DNA of 64,000 nt from Bradyrhizobium betae (GCF_008932115.1 NZ_CP044543.1:5958501-6022500), one strand, 5' to 3'; numbered from the stretch's first letter, positions 1 through 8,994 are shown. Translations and numbers: made by a program. The notes: generated by a model not told the origin, from the letters alone.

Positions 1-1
1 G

Positions 2-691
2 CCGATCCTCTATGTCTTCCTCGTCCGCTCCGGCAAGACCATCCGCAACGTCGAGATGGTTGCGCTCGACGACAAGGGCGGGATGCACACCGGCAACGAC
101 AATCCGGGACCGAATGCCACGCGCGGCGTCCGCATCACCTTCGCCGGCAGCGATGGCGAAGCGCGCACGCTGTATTATTTCTCGACCGACCTCTCCAATC
201 CCGGCGCGCGTGCGGCGGGTTTCCTCAAGTTCTGCGAGACGCTCGGGCCCGGCAACAGCCTGATCAAGAGCGCGTCCTATCTGCTGCACTCCGGCAACTT
301 CACCGTCGTTCGCGACTGGCTGCTGGCCAACAGCGCCACCATCGTCCAGGACGATTCCGGCATTCCGCTTGCGAACTACAATGCGCGGCAGTGGCGGTTC
401 TTCCCGTTCGGCCGCTATCTCGGGCCGATCGGGGAATTCCCCGGCCGCTATCAGGAGCGCTACGCCGAACTGTTCACGCGTGCCCAGCCGATCGATTTCG
501 GCGTCGGCTATCGCTGGCGCATGCACGAGTCGAACTTGCTGCTGTCGGTGAGGGTGCCGGGAAGCGAGATCGCACCGGCCGCGGAGACGACATCTTCCGC
601 CGAGCCGCCGCCAAAGCCGCCGCGTCCGAAGCGGCCGCGCCCACCCGAGCCGGTCCCGCCGCCGCCCGGACGTTTCTACTGGTTCCGCTAG
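2..691 (+). CDS. Hypothetical protein, 5'-truncated by window edge
   Basis: The reading frame is open from base 2, so the start lies upstream of the window; an internal ATG at 56 is not needed. About 229 residues are visible. The body is a mixed-composition globular sequence with no motif I recognise. The last roughly 35 residues are very proline/arginine-rich (runs such as PPPKPPRPKRPRP) before ending in GRFYWFR. The stop at 689-691 directly abuts the stop of the next gene on the other strand. Function unknown; the proline-rich tail suggests an envelope-associated protein, but that is a guess. Confidence 0.75.
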   Translation, partial: PILYVFLVRSGKTIRNVEMVALDDKGGMHTGNDNPGPNATRGVRITFAGSDGEARTLYYFSTDLSNPGARAAGFLKFCETLGPGNSLIKSASYLLHSGNFTVVRDWLLANSATIVQDDSGIPLANYNARQWRFFPFGRYLGPIGEFPGRYQERYAELFTRAQPIDFGVGYRWRMHESNLLLSVRVPGSEIAPAAETTSSAEPPPKPPRPKRPRPPEPVPPPPGRFYWFR

Positions 692-904
692 CTACCAGTG
701 CACGCTCTGGCTCGGCACGATGAATGCCGTCGTGCTAGGCGGCGTGGCGAGACTCGTCGCCAGATACCAGCCGGAGCCGAGGACAAGCGCCAGCAGCGCG
801 ATGATGGCGAGCATGTCGATGGTTCTGGGATCGTGATCCCGTGGGCTGAACTTCGGGTGCGGACCAAACCTGACGTGAAAATGAGGGCTGATTTTCCAGC
901 GCAT
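692..904 (-). CDS. Small single-pass membrane protein, unknown
   Basis: A 70-residue protein starting MRWKISPHF. The ATG at 904 is preceded by a clear ribosome binding site (GGGAGGA, about 6 bases upstream), which decides the start over an in-frame upstream ATG at 946. Residues 31-50 form one strongly hydrophobic segment (MLAIIALLALVLGSGWYLA), so this is probably a small inner-membrane protein with a basic, histidine-rich N-terminal part. It converges on the preceding gene with no gap between stops. No family recognised. Confidence 0.6.
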   Translation of the reverse strand: MRWKISPHFHVRFGPHPKFSPRDHDPRTIDMLAIIALLALVLGSGWYLATSLATPPSTTAFIVPSQSVHW

Positions 905-995
905 TGTTGTTTCCTCCCTGGGGAGCAACAGAACAACGCGAGGCAAAAGTTCCAGTTCCGGTCAAGGCAGCGATGCGCAAAGCACTGCAGCATGC

Positions 996-1334
996 TTACG
1001 GGGCGTTGACTCCGCGCCAGCGGCCGTAGCGCCAGGGCAGATACCAGCGCGCGCCTTGTGGCGCGGTGAGTGGCACATTGTCGATGCCCGACGTGCCGAA
1101 CGGATTGCAGCGGAGCAGGCGCGCCAGCGTCATCCAGCCGCCGGCCCAGAGTCCGAACCGCTCGATTGCCTCGTCGCCATAGACGGAGCAGGTCGGCAGG
1201 TGGCGGCAATTGTAGCCGACCAGTGGCGAGAGCGTATGGCGGTAGAGCCAGATCAGCGCGCGTCCGAATCTGCGTGGCAGTCTCAGCGCGCCGTCGACGG
1301 AAGTGGAACAATGCTCGCAGGCTGAATGCTTCAT
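996..1334 (-). CDS. yidD: Membrane protein insertion efficiency factor YidD
   Basis: YidD is a small inner-membrane-associated protein that assists YidC in inserting membrane proteins. The 112-residue product starting MKHSACEHC shows the family core: an amphipathic ALIWLYRHTLSPLVG helix, the cysteine motif YNCRHLPTCSVY (Cys43, Cys49), the GDEAIERFG segment and a third cysteine in RLLRCNPFG (Cys76). An in-frame start at 1436 would add 34 residues that do not look like the family, so 1334 is preferred. The close presence of the NifU-like, folE and hisI genes is a familiar alphaproteobacterial arrangement. Confidence 0.9.
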   Translation of the reverse strand: MKHSACEHCSTSVDGALRLPRRFGRALIWLYRHTLSPLVGYNCRHLPTCSVYGDEAIERFGLWAGGWMTLARLLRCNPFGTSGIDNVPLTAPQGARWYLPWRYGRWRGVNAP

Positions 1335-1576
1335 GTGCGGCGTGCTGCGATCCTGTGCGAGATGTTGCGCGGTTCCGGCGCAGGGAACAGCGAGCTGTTG
1401 TGCGCGCGCCATACTTTGTCTGATTTCAGGGAGCATTGCAGCAAGTACCTATGGACGATCTGTATTCCCCCGGATACCATTTTTGTGACGTCCATGTGTA
1501 GACTCGTTGAACGTCTGAACGGGGATTGCCTGAATCGGCTTGGGCTTAGTGCTTGGGGCTTGGGGAAGGGACCAGT

Positions 1577-2473
1577 TTGAAACTTCTGAAGTCGCTTTAT
1601 CTTCGCGGCTGGTTGCTGGTGGGAACCGCTGCTTGTGGGGTCGTGTTTGCGGGCGCCGTCACGACCTTCGGATCGTCGGCTCGGGCCGGTGCTACGCTCG
1701 GAGAGCGCAAGCTGCCGATGAAGTTCAACTGGGTTGCCTGCGAGCCCAACTGCCGCGGCTGGGTCAGCGCGGTCGGCATCATCACCGCAGATACGCCGAA
1801 GGACTTCGAAGAGTTTGCCCGCGAGCGCCAGCTTGGCGGCGCCACCGTGGTGCTCGACTCCAGCGGCGGTTCCGTCAACGACGCCATCACCCTCGGCCGA
1901 CGCTTCCGCAATCTCGGCCTTTTGACCACCGTCGGCATCAGCCTTCAGAACCGCGGCGGCCAGTCGGCGCGTCCGGCGGTCGCGCCCGAAGCCTATTGCG
2001 AATCCATGTGCGTGTTCCTGCTGCTGGCCGGCAAGACGCGCTATGTGCCGGACGCGGCGCATGTGCGGGTCCACCAGATCTGGATGGGCGACCGCGCCGA
2101 CGATGCCAAGGCGGCCAGCTACAGCGCGCAGGACCTGATGATCGTGGAGCGCGACATCGGCCGGCTCGCCAAATACACCTTTGACATGGGCGGCGCCGGC
2201 GACCTGCTGTCGCTCGCACTCAGCGTGCCGCCGTGGGAAGATCTGCACGAGCTCGACACGGCCGAGCTGAAGCTCACCAATCTCGTGACGACCAATCTGG
2301 TGGCCGATGTGCTGCCGCATGTGGACGTCGGCGCGCCCGCGGTGGCGGAGCTCGCGCCGAAGACGCAGGCGAGGTTCGGCGCGGAACAGGAGCAACAGCC
2401 CCTCAAATCGACCAAGACGGCGGAGGCGATGGTACCGACCGGTGCGGTGCAGAGCGCGGGCTCCCAGAAGTAG
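1577..2473 (+). CDS. ClpP-like secreted/periplasmic protein (COG3904 type)
   Basis: A 298-residue protein with an N-terminal hydrophobic signal segment (about residues 9-36). The crotonase/ClpP-type fold is suggested by VVLDSSGGSV (95-100), followed by CESMCVFLLLAG (141-152) with a candidate nucleophile Ser143, and HVRVHQ (162-167) with candidate catalytic histidines. This pattern matches the periplasmic ClpP-like proteins common in rhizobia. The start is uncertain: TTG at 1577 has a good GGGAAGGG ribosome site 6 bases upstream, while TTG at 1553 would add 8 residues. The C-terminal 50 residues are low-complexity. Substrate unknown; protease activity is inferred, not shown. Confidence 0.7.
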   Translation: MKLLKSLYLRGWLLVGTAACGVVFAGAVTTFGSSARAGATLGERKLPMKFNWVACEPNCRGWVSAVGIITADTPKDFEEFARERQLGGATVVLDSSGGSVNDAITLGRRFRNLGLLTTVGISLQNRGGQSARPAVAPEAYCESMCVFLLLAGKTRYVPDAAHVRVHQIWMGDRADDAKAASYSAQDLMIVERDIGRLAKYTFDMGGAGDLLSLALSVPPWEDLHELDTAELKLTNLVTTNLVADVLPHVDVGAPAVAELAPKTQARFGAEQEQQPLKSTKTAEAMVPTGAVQSAGSQK

Positions 2474-2529
2474 GACGTCCCGCAGGTCGTCGTTCGGGAT
2501 TCATGTGCCGGCGCGTGGCCAAGACCACA

Positions 2530-2985
2530 TCAGCCCTGAGCGGCGGCCGGCTGCTTGGCCTTCGCCTCGATCTGGCCGATGGCATCGACCACAGCATCGA
2601 AGGTCAGCAGGGTCGAGGCATGTCGTGCCTTGTAGTCGCGGACCGGCTCGAGGAATTTTATCTCTTCCCATTTGCCTTGAGGAGGCGAGCCATTCTCTTT
2701 CAGCATCTTGCGAACGGTTTCGCGTAACTCACGGAGTTCGCTCGCAGTCGAGCCGACCACGTGACTTGCCATGATGGATGAGGAGGCCTGGCCGAGCGCA
2801 CAGGCCTTCACGTCATGGGCGAAGTCGGTGACGGTATCGCCGCTCATCTTGAGGTCGACCTTCACGGTCGAGCCGCACAATTTGGAGTGGGCAGTGGCGG
2901 TGGCATCGGCGTCCGATAGCCGTCCGAGGCGTGGAATATTCCCGGCCAGCTCGATGATCCGCTTGTTATAGATGTCGTTCAGCAT
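2530..2985 (-). CDS. Iron-sulfur cluster assembly scaffold protein, NifU/IscU-like
   Basis: A 151-residue protein of the IscU/SufU/NifU-N fold, which assembles Fe-S clusters for transfer to apoproteins. Two of the three ligand cysteines are visible: Cys37 in [12 protein letters not shown] and Cys62 in [14 protein letters not shown]. The third family cysteine, near residue 105-128, is absent: the sequence there is [21 protein letters not shown]. The Asp that usually follows the first cysteine motif (CGD) is Ser here. This two-cysteine form is a recognised variant in alphaproteobacteria, adjacent to folE/hisI, and its true role may differ from canonical IscU. Confidence 0.8.
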   Translation of the reverse strand: MLNDIYNKRIIELAGNIPRLGRLSDADATATAHSKLCGSTVKVDLKMSGDTVTDFAHDVKACALGQASSSIMASHVVGSTASELRELRETVRKMLKENGSPPQGKWEEIKFLEPVRDYKARHASTLLTFDAVVDAIGQIEAKAKQPAAAQG

Positions 2986-3225
2986 GTGATGGAGTCCAAC
3001 ACTTCCGCACCGGATCGGCCTTGGCGGGCGCCGTCCAGGGTCCTATATAGGATTGGAACTGACGGAAAAACAGTCCAGCGGTGCGACGGCGGTGATCCAG
3101 AACCGTGCGGCCGGCGTAGTGACCTACGGATGTTTTCACCCAGATTGTTCTCTTCAGGCGTCCGGCGGCATGCCGCCCCGTCTGCCGGTGACACTCCGGC
3201 CGCAAGGCCGTCGAACGGAGTCGAC

Positions 3226-3918
3226 ATGGACGCTGCGATCAAATCAATCCGCCCGGGCAAGCCCGCCGACAAGCAGCTCGAGAGCCGCCCGGCAGAGCTC
3301 GATCCCGCCGAATTCCTCGCGGCCGCCGTCCGCGCCGACCAGCCGCGCCCGGCGCGCGCAGAGGCGGAGGCGGCGGTGAAGACGCTGCTCGCCTATATCG
3401 GCGAGAACACCGAGCGCGAGGGCCTGCTCGACACGCCGCGCCGCGTGGTCGAGGCCTTCGACGAGCTCTATCAGGGCTACCACCAGTGCCCGGCCGAGGT
3501 GCTCGACCGCACCTTCGGCGAGACCGCGGGCTACGACGATTTCGTGCTGGTGCGCGACATCGAGTTCACCTCGCAGTGCGAGCATCACATGATGCCGTTC
3601 TACGGCAGGGCGCATATCGCCTATACGCCGGTGGAACGCGTTGTCGGCCTGTCCAAGCTCGCCCGCCTGACCGACATCTTCGCCCGCCGGCTCCAGACCC
3701 AGGAGCATCTGACGGCGCAGATCGCGGCGGCCATCGACGAAATCCTCAAGCCCCGCGGCGTTGCGGTGCTGATCGAGGCCGAGCATACCTGCATGTCGGT
3801 GCGTGGCGTCGCCAAGCATGGCGCGTCCACCTTCACCAGCCGCTTCACCGGCATGTTCCGCGACAATCCGGCGGAGCAGGCCCGTTTCCTGTCCCTGGTG
3901 CGAGGCCTGCAGCGCTGA
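3226..3918 (+). CDS. folE: GTP cyclohydrolase I
   Basis: Catalyses GTP to 7,8-dihydroneopterin triphosphate, the first step of tetrahydrofolate (and queuosine precursor) synthesis. The 230-residue product has the conserved [15 protein letters not shown] segment, zinc ligands Cys118 and His121 in [10 protein letters not shown], Cys189 in [11 protein letters not shown], and the GLSKLARL motif. ATG at 3226 follows GGAG and gives a family-typical length; the frame stays open upstream to 2986 but that part does not resemble the family. It is followed after 30 bases by hisI on the same strand, so the two are probably co-transcribed. Confidence 0.95.
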   Translation: MDAAIKSIRPGKPADKQLESRPAELDPAEFLAAAVRADQPRPARAEAEAAVKTLLAYIGENTEREGLLDTPRRVVEAFDELYQGYHQCPAEVLDRTFGETAGYDDFVLVRDIEFTSQCEHHMMPFYGRAHIAYTPVERVVGLSKLARLTDIFARRLQTQEHLTAQIAAAIDEILKPRGVAVLIEAEHTCMSVRGVAKHGASTFTSRFTGMFRDNPAEQARFLSLVRGLQR

Positions 3919-3948
3919 CCTCGCGAAAGCTTTTTGGCGAGGACGCCC

Positions 3949-4371
3949 GTGTCCGCTCACTCTCATGACATCGAGGAAGGCCTGTCCTTCCAGCCGCGCT
4001 TCGACGCAAGCGGCCTCGTGACGGTCGTCGCGACCGACGTCGCCACCGGCGACGTGCTGATGGTCGCCCACATGAACGATGAGGCGCTGCGCAAGACGAT
4101 TGCGACCGGCGAGGCCTGGTACTTCAGTCGCTCGCGCAACGCCTTATGGCGAAAAGGTGAGACCTCGGGTCAGACCCAGCGCGTGGTCGAGATCCGCACC
4201 GATTGCGACCAGGACGCGGTCTGGATCCGTGTCGAGCAGATCGGCGCGGCCTGCCACACCGGCCGAAGGTCCTGCTTCTACCGCAAGGTCGAGGCCGAGG
4301 GCGGCGGGGCGAAGCTCGTCTTCGTCGATGCGGACAGGCTGTTCGATCCGGACGCTGTTTATAAGAAGTAG
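3949..4371 (+). CDS. hisI: Phosphoribosyl-AMP cyclohydrolase
   Basis: Third step of histidine biosynthesis: opens the purine ring of phosphoribosyl-AMP. 140 residues starting at GTG 3949, chosen because GGCGAGGA lies 5-12 bases upstream; a TTG at 3934 would add 5 residues. Metal-binding residues are all visible: the [10 protein letters not shown] motif supplies Asp85, Cys86, Asp87 and Asp89, and [13 protein letters not shown] supplies Cys102 and Cys109. The HMNDEAL and WYFSRSRN motifs are canonical. Single-domain HisI without HisE fusion, as usual in alphaproteobacteria. Confidence 0.95.
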   Translation: MSAHSHDIEEGLSFQPRFDASGLVTVVATDVATGDVLMVAHMNDEALRKTIATGEAWYFSRSRNALWRKGETSGQTQRVVEIRTDCDQDAVWIRVEQIGAACHTGRRSCFYRKVEAEGGGAKLVFVDADRLFDPDAVYKK

Positions 4372-4377
4372 CCCTCC

Positions 4378-4478
4378 GTCACTCCGGGGCGCGCGCAGCG
4401 CGAGCCCGGAATCCATTGTGCGGCATCACGCGCAGCTTGATGGATTCAGGGCTCGTGCTGCGCGCGCCTCGGAATGAC
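4378..4478. repeat. Large imperfect palindromic intergenic element (family A)
   Basis: Left arm 4378-4415 and right arm 4440-4478 are imperfect reverse complements. The left arm opens with GTCACTCCGGGGCGCGCG and the right arm closes with GCGCGCCTCGGAATGAC. They can fold into a hairpin of about 38 base pairs around a roughly 24-base loop. The sequence type (CCGGGGCGCGCGCAGCGCGAGCCCGGAATCCAT) is split here into its two halves only by composition; it resembles a repeat family scattered between Bradyrhizobium genes. It sits just after hisI and could act as a transcript end or mRNA stabiliser. Confidence 0.7.
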
Positions 4479-4594
4479 TCGGGGAGGAGCCGACCCGGAT
4501 TAACCCCGCATTAACCATACCTGTCCCACGGTGAGACGACAGGGCGTCCGAATTGCCGGCGCCGCTCAACGCCGCACGGGGCGGGCACTCCATC

Positions 4595-5614
4595 ATGTCG
4601 GTCGACAATTCCAGTGCCTCGCAGACGGCGGTTCTCGACCCGTCGCGGGCGCGTGTCGCCGGTGCGATCAAGCAGGCCTCGAACATCTCCGGCGTCAGCT
4701 TCCAATACATGCTGACCACCGCCAAGATGGAATCGGATTTCGATCCCACTGCGGGCGCCACCACATCCTCCGCGCACGGGCTCTACCAGTTCATCGACCA
4801 GACCTGGCTCGGCACGGTGAAGGAGGCGGGCACACAGCTCGGCTATGGCAATTATTCCGACGCGATCAGCAGGACGTCGTCGGGCACCTACACGGTCGAC
4901 GATCCCGCCATGAAGCGGTCGATCATGAAGCTGCGCGACGATCCGGAGGCCGCGTCCAGCATGGCCGCGGCCCTGACGCAGTCGAACAGCTTCAAGCTCA
5001 CGGGCCTGCTCGGCCGCAGGCCGTCCGACAGCGAACTCTACATGGCGCATTTCATGGGCGTCGGCGGTGCCGCGAAACTGATCGCCAATGCCGAAGACAA
5101 TCCGCAAGCGGTCGGCGCGCGGCTGTTTCCGAATGCGGCATCTGCCAACCGCTCGATCTTCTATGCCAAGGACGGCCGTGCCCGCAGCGTCTCCGAAGTT
5201 TATTCGGTGCTCGACGCGCGCTACGCCAGCGCCGCGAATTCCAAGACGACCCGCAGCGCGATGGCGATGTACGGCGGCACGCCGTCGACGACACAGGTTG
5301 CGAGCGCCAACGGTGTGCAGCCGACTGCGCCGGTGATCGACAATGCCGCCTATCTCCAGACCTTCCCCAATACACGCGCGGTGACGCCGGTGAGCGCGAC
5401 ATCGTCAGCGTCGGTCGCGGACAATACGCCGGCCACGCCGGTGTTTCGCTCGATCTACCAGCCCGGCGACGTCACGCAGCCGGTCTCGACCACGGTGCAG
5501 AAACTGTGGGGCAACAACGCCTCGCTCACGTCAGTTGCGTCGACGACTCCGGACGTGCGACCGCCGCAACCGCTCGATCTCTTCAGCGATCGCAGCGGCA
5601 CGTTCAGCAGCTGA
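4595..5614 (+). CDS. Lytic transglycosylase (SLT-domain) protein
   Basis: A 339-residue protein with an N-terminal goose-type/SLT lysozyme-like domain (about residues 18-200) that would cleave the glycan strands of peptidoglycan. Candidate catalytic Glu46 lies in TTAKMESDFDPTAGA, followed by the family-typical SAHGLYQFIDQTWL and later YMAHFMGVGGAAKLI. The C-terminal 130 residues are Thr/Ser/Ala/Pro-rich and probably disordered. ATG 4595 (MSVDNSS) is preferred over ATG 4553, which would add 14 non-typical residues. No classical signal peptide is seen, so export route is unclear; related proteins act in flagellar or secretion contexts. Confidence 0.85.
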   Translation: MSVDNSSASQTAVLDPSRARVAGAIKQASNISGVSFQYMLTTAKMESDFDPTAGATTSSAHGLYQFIDQTWLGTVKEAGTQLGYGNYSDAISRTSSGTYTVDDPAMKRSIMKLRDDPEAASSMAAALTQSNSFKLTGLLGRRPSDSELYMAHFMGVGGAAKLIANAEDNPQAVGARLFPNAASANRSIFYAKDGRARSVSEVYSVLDARYASAANSKTTRSAMAMYGGTPSTTQVASANGVQPTAPVIDNAAYLQTFPNTRAVTPVSATSSASVADNTPATPVFRSIYQPGDVTQPVSTTVQKLWGNNASLTSVASTTPDVRPPQPLDLFSDRSGTFSS

Positions 5615-5767
5615 TATTGCGGCCGGCGGGCCGCCTCTGTTCCCTTAACAAATCATCAACAAAACCAGCCAGTTATGGTGAACGCTTTGTTAAGCGTCGT
5701 GGTTTATTTTGTGTTGCAGGTGACAAGCCGTCACCGCTTCGTCTTCGTTGCGTAAGCCGGAAGCACC

Positions 5768-6943
5768 ATGATCGTTCGGCAGTTCATCAATTGGATCAGG
5801 ACGGCGCCCGCAGGCGAGCGGGCCGAGGCGACACGGGCATTGGCTCGCGCCTGGCTGATCTCGGACCTTTCCCACGACGACCGCGTCGCCGCCGAAGGCG
5901 CGCTGCTGATGCTGCTCGACGATCCTTCGCCGCTGGTGCGGCAGGCGATGGCCGAGGCTTTTGCACGCAGCACCGAGGCGCCCGCCGCCATCGTGCGGGC
6001 ACTGTCGGCGGACCAGCCCACCGTGGCGCTGATCGTGCTCGAACATTCTCCGCTCCTGATCGACGCCGATCTCGTCGACATCGTCGCCACCGGCAATGAC
6101 GAGGTGCAGTGCGCGGTCGCCCGCCGCATCGCGCTGCCGGTGTCGGTCTGCGCCGCCATTGCCGAAGTCGGCTGCGCGGCGGCAGCGCTCGAGCTGATTG
6201 AAAATTCCCAAGCCGAGCTCGCGCCGTTCTCCTGGGATCGCATCGTCGAGCGTCACGGTCATCTCGCCGCGATCCGCGAGGCGATGCTGGTGCTGGAGGA
6301 TCTGCCGGCTGCCACGCGTGCCACGCTAGTGGCCAAGCTCTCCGAGACCCTCGCGCAATTCGTCGTGGCGCGGAACTGGCTGAGCGCGGACCGCGCCGAG
6401 CGCGTGACGGTCGAAGCGCGCGACCGCTCCACCATCAACATCGCGGCGCGTTCGCGCGGCGAGGACATGCAGGGCCTGGTGCGGCACCTGCGCATCACAG
6501 GCCAGCTCACCGCCGGCCTGATCCTGCGCGCGCTGCTGTCGAGCAATCTCGATCTGTTCGACGCGTCGCTTGCCGAACTGGCCGATCTTCCGGTAGCGCG
6601 CGTGAGCGCGCTGCTGCACGATCGCGGCGGCAATAGCCTGCACGCACTGCTGCGCCGCGCCGGCCTGCCCGAAGCGACCTTCGCGGCGTTCCAGGTCGCG
6701 CTCGATGCCTGCCACGAGCAGGGCTTCGTCGACAGCGACGACGGCGCGGTGCGGCTGCGCCGGCGCATGGTCGAGCGCGTCCTTACCCATTGCGAGACCG
6801 ATCGCGGCGCTACCGAGCCGCTGATGGTCCTGCTCCGTCGCTTCGCCACCGAGTCGGCGCGCGAAGAGGCGCGGCTGTTCTGCGACGAGCTGGTCGCGGA
6901 CGATGCGATCGATCCGGCTTATGATGATCTGATTGCGGCGTAG
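5768..6943 (+). CDS. DUF2336 domain protein
   Basis: A 391-residue, helix-rich, HEAT-like alanine/leucine-rich protein matching the DUF2336 family common in Rhizobiales. Features include the N-terminal VAAEGALLMLLDDPSPLVRQ repeat-like segment (about 40-60) and the PVSVCAAIAEVGCAAAALELI region. No catalytic motif is apparent. It precedes, with an intervening palindromic element, an HPt protein and a receiver protein encoded on the opposite strand; DUF2336 proteins are often found near signalling genes, but the function here is unknown. Confidence 0.8.
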   Translation: MIVRQFINWIRTAPAGERAEATRALARAWLISDLSHDDRVAAEGALLMLLDDPSPLVRQAMAEAFARSTEAPAAIVRALSADQPTVALIVLEHSPLLIDADLVDIVATGNDEVQCAVARRIALPVSVCAAIAEVGCAAAALELIENSQAELAPFSWDRIVERHGHLAAIREAMLVLEDLPAATRATLVAKLSETLAQFVVARNWLSADRAERVTVEARDRSTINIAARSRGEDMQGLVRHLRITGQLTAGLILRALLSSNLDLFDASLAELADLPVARVSALLHDRGGNSLHALLRRAGLPEATFAAFQVALDACHEQGFVDSDDGAVRLRRRMVERVLTHCETDRGATEPLMVLLRRFATESAREEARLFCDELVADDAIDPAYDDLIAA

Positions 6944-6956
6944 CGAGATGCCGCAA

Positions 6957-7062
6957 GGGTGGGTTAGCCGAAGGACTGCGCGAAGCGCGGTCTGCAGGCG
7001 TAACCCGCCATGTCTGCGTCCGGGGAAATCAAAGAGGTGGGTTACGTTGCGCTAACCCACCC
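6957..7062. repeat. Intergenic element bounded by 11-bp inverted repeat (family B)
   Basis: GGGTGGGTTAG at 6957-6967 is perfectly inverted as CTAACCCACCC at 7052-7062. Inside are further related pieces: GTAACCCGCC near 7001 and GTGGGTTACG near 7038. The composition (GGGTTA/TAACCC ends, GCGCGAAGCGCG core) is typical of a dispersed palindromic repeat found between genes in Bradyrhizobium. It lies between the convergent DUF2336 and HPt genes and could fold as a bidirectional terminator. Confidence 0.75.
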
Positions 7063-7098
7063 TACAACTTCGCCGCGCTCGCAATGACGAGAGGAGAG

Positions 7099-7677
7099 CT
7101 ACTCCGCCGGCACGATGCTCGGCGCCAGGATCACCTCGAGATGCTCGGGGCGGTCGCGATTGACATCGGCGAGGTAGTCGTCTGCGACCTTGCGCAGGCG
7201 GCGGCTGAGCTCGGCGGAGACGCTGATTCTGTCGAGCTTGGTGTTCTCGTGCACGATGGCGAGAACCGCGTTGATGTGGTGCGTGAACAGCTCGGCCGGC
7301 ACTCTGTCGAGATCGGGCGCGTGCTCGATGACGCGGCACAGGCTCTCGGCGATTCCCGCGGCCGCCGGAAAGCCGAACGTCGCGGCGTCGCCCTTGATGT
7401 CGTGCGCGGCGTGGAACAGCTCGTCGCGTCCTTCTTTGGTGAAGCCGTCATTGCGGATGGCGGCGTAGGCGGCGGAGAGACGGTTGACCTCGGTCGTCAT
7501 CCAGTCCTTGAACTCGCCGGAGAGGCCTGCCAGCGCCTGCTCGGCGCGGGCGACCGGATCGTCCATGTCTTTTTCTTCGACTCGGCGCAGGACCTTCCGC
7601 AGCGGATTGGGCTGCGTGATGATTTGATGCGTGGCGAAGGCCGTGACCTCGATGTCCTTTGCGCTGTTCTTCGCCAT
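7099..7677 (-). CDS. Histidine phosphotransfer (HPt) domain protein
   Basis: A 192-residue cytoplasmic protein with an HPt four-helix bundle in its C-terminal half. The phosphorylation motif HDIKGDAATFGFP places the phospho-accepting His at residue 92, followed by the Lys95-Gly96 pair typical of HPt domains. The N-terminal 60 residues are charged and of unknown role. ATG at 7677 gives the protein start MAKNSAKDIEV. It sits 31 bases downstream of a stand-alone receiver gene on the same strand, so the two probably form an operon and a phosphorelay pair; no histidine kinase is nearby. Confidence 0.85.
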   Translation of the reverse strand: MAKNSAKDIEVTAFATHQIITQPNPLRKVLRRVEEKDMDDPVARAEQALAGLSGEFKDWMTTEVNRLSAAYAAIRNDGFTKEGRDELFHAAHDIKGDAATFGFPAAAGIAESLCRVIEHAPDLDRVPAELFTHHINAVLAIVHENTKLDRISVSAELSRRLRKVADDYLADVNRDRPEHLEVILAPSIVPAE

Positions 7678-7708
7678 GATGTCTGCCCCGATCGTGTGAG
7701 ACGTTGCG

Positions 7709-8254
7709 CTAGATGGAGGAGCGGGCCTTGTCGAGCAGCGAGGGCTGCTGGAGCACCTCGTGCTTTTCGCCGACGCGGCGCTCGGGGCCCATATAGGCGG
7801 AACTGGTGTTGCGACGCCGATCGGGGCCGAAATAGGTCTTGGTCTTGATGAAGGGCCGGGGACTGGCGACGACGTTGAGGATGCGCTGGTAGAGCCCTTT
7901 GGCCGAGATCGGCTTGGCCAGGAATTCGGTGACGCCGGCATCGCGTGCGACGGTGACGCGGCGCTTCTCGGAATGGCCGGTCAGCATGATGATCGGCGCG
8001 TAGGGATTACCCTTCGACTCCGGCTGCCGGATCATCTGCGCGAGCTCGAGCCCGTCGAAGATCGGCATCGCCCAGTCGGTGATGACGATGTCGGGCACGT
8101 AATGGCTGTACATTTCCAGCGCCGTCGCGCCGTCCTCGGCCTCGTAGACTTCGCGTGCGCCGAAGGAGTGCAGCAGCGTCCGCAGGATGCGGCGCATGTG
8201 CGGATTGTCGTCACAGACGAGGAAGCGCAGCTTGTTGAAATCGATGCGGAACAT
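7709..8254 (-). CDS. CheY-like single-domain response regulator
   Basis: A 181-residue protein with a receiver domain (residues about 9-130) and a 50-residue basic tail. The acidic pocket Asp15-Asp16 (LVCDDNPHMRR), phospho-acceptor Asp60 (VITDWAMP), the conserved Thr in MLTGHSEK and the Lys in FLAKPIS are all present, so it should be phosphorylatable. The tail contains two GPDRRR/GPERR repeats of unknown role. No DNA-binding domain. ATG 8254 (MFRIDFNKL) is preferred over an upstream TTG at 8278. Cotranscribed with the HPt gene. Confidence 0.88.
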   Translation of the reverse strand: MFRIDFNKLRFLVCDDNPHMRRILRTLLHSFGAREVYEAEDGATALEMYSHYVPDIVITDWAMPIFDGLELAQMIRQPESKGNPYAPIIMLTGHSEKRRVTVARDAGVTEFLAKPISAKGLYQRILNVVASPRPFIKTKTYFGPDRRRNTSSAYMGPERRVGEKHEVLQQPSLLDKARSSI

Positions 8255-8377
8255 GGCGCCCGGGGCCGAAGCGGTCAACTTTCATTAACCATATCGTGGC
8301 GGGGGTTAACGAAGGGTTGCCGCCGGGCCGCCCGCATACTGAAAGGGATGATTGGCGTATATCGTAATTTTGCCATT

Positions 8378-8398
8378 TTTTATTGTAAAACAATAAAA
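8378..8398. promoter_or_regulatory. Perfect 9-bp inverted repeat, candidate operator of the DUF2975/XRE operon
   Basis: TTTTATTGT at 8378-8386 and ACAATAAAA at 8390-8398 are exact reverse complements around AAA. This AT-rich palindrome is conspicuous in GC-rich DNA and ends 27 bases before the ATG of the DUF2975 gene, whose downstream partner encodes an XRE repressor-like protein. Autoregulatory binding is inferred. Confidence 0.5.
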
Positions 8399-8425
8399 CA
8401 TTCAAATGCTCAGGAGTGTCGTCCA

Positions 8426-8992
8426 ATGAGCGTGATTGCCTTTCCTTATCCTGCGCCTGTCGCGCCGAACCGCTTACGGCGCATCGGTCGGATCGTGGCT
8501 GTCGGTGCGCTCGTCTGCGTCGCGGGCGCGGTGCTCGCGGTGCCGCTGCTCTGGTCCAGCGACGAGATGCTTTGGCATTGGATCGCGACACAGTCCCCGC
8601 TGGGGGCACGGCCGTTCACGCTCAATTTCGGCACGCGCTTCGCTGGTGCGTTGATCAGCATGATCGGACTTGCGCCTGTTCTCTACGCCTTGTTGGAGCT
8701 CTCGATGCTGTTCTCCCGTTTCGCGCGCGGCGAGGTCTTCGTGACCGGGAACGCCTGGCGCATCCGCCGGATGGGCCTCGCGCTGATCGTCAACGCACTG
8801 ATATCGCCGTTGGTGCAGATGCTGACTACGATCAACCTGACGCGGGCCAACGTTCAAGGCGGGCTCGTGGTCATGTTCGGCATCGAACAGTCGCAGGTGC
8901 TGTCGGTGCTAAGCGGCCTCGCGCTCGTCGCGTTCGCAACCGTGATGGCCGACGCGGTTCGCGTGTGGCACGAGAACAGCGAGATCATCTGA
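8426..8992 (+). CDS. DUF2975 family membrane protein
   Basis: A 188-residue polytopic inner-membrane protein with about four hydrophobic segments (near residues 20-45, 72-95, 115-135 and 155-175). The pattern, including LFSRFARGEVFVTGNAWRIRRMG, matches DUF2975 proteins. CAGGAGTG lies 9 bases before ATG 8426. It is followed after only 2 bases by an XRE-type regulator gene. DUF2975/XRE pairs are a recurring bacterial arrangement; the membrane protein may sense a signal and control the regulator, but that is not established. Confidence 0.82.
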   Translation: MSVIAFPYPAPVAPNRLRRIGRIVAVGALVCVAGAVLAVPLLWSSDEMLWHWIATQSPLGARPFTLNFGTRFAGALISMIGLAPVLYALLELSMLFSRFARGEVFVTGNAWRIRRMGLALIVNALISPLVQMLTTINLTRANVQGGLVVMFGIEQSQVLSVLSGLALVAFATVMADAVRVWHENSEII

Positions 8993-8994
8993 CC

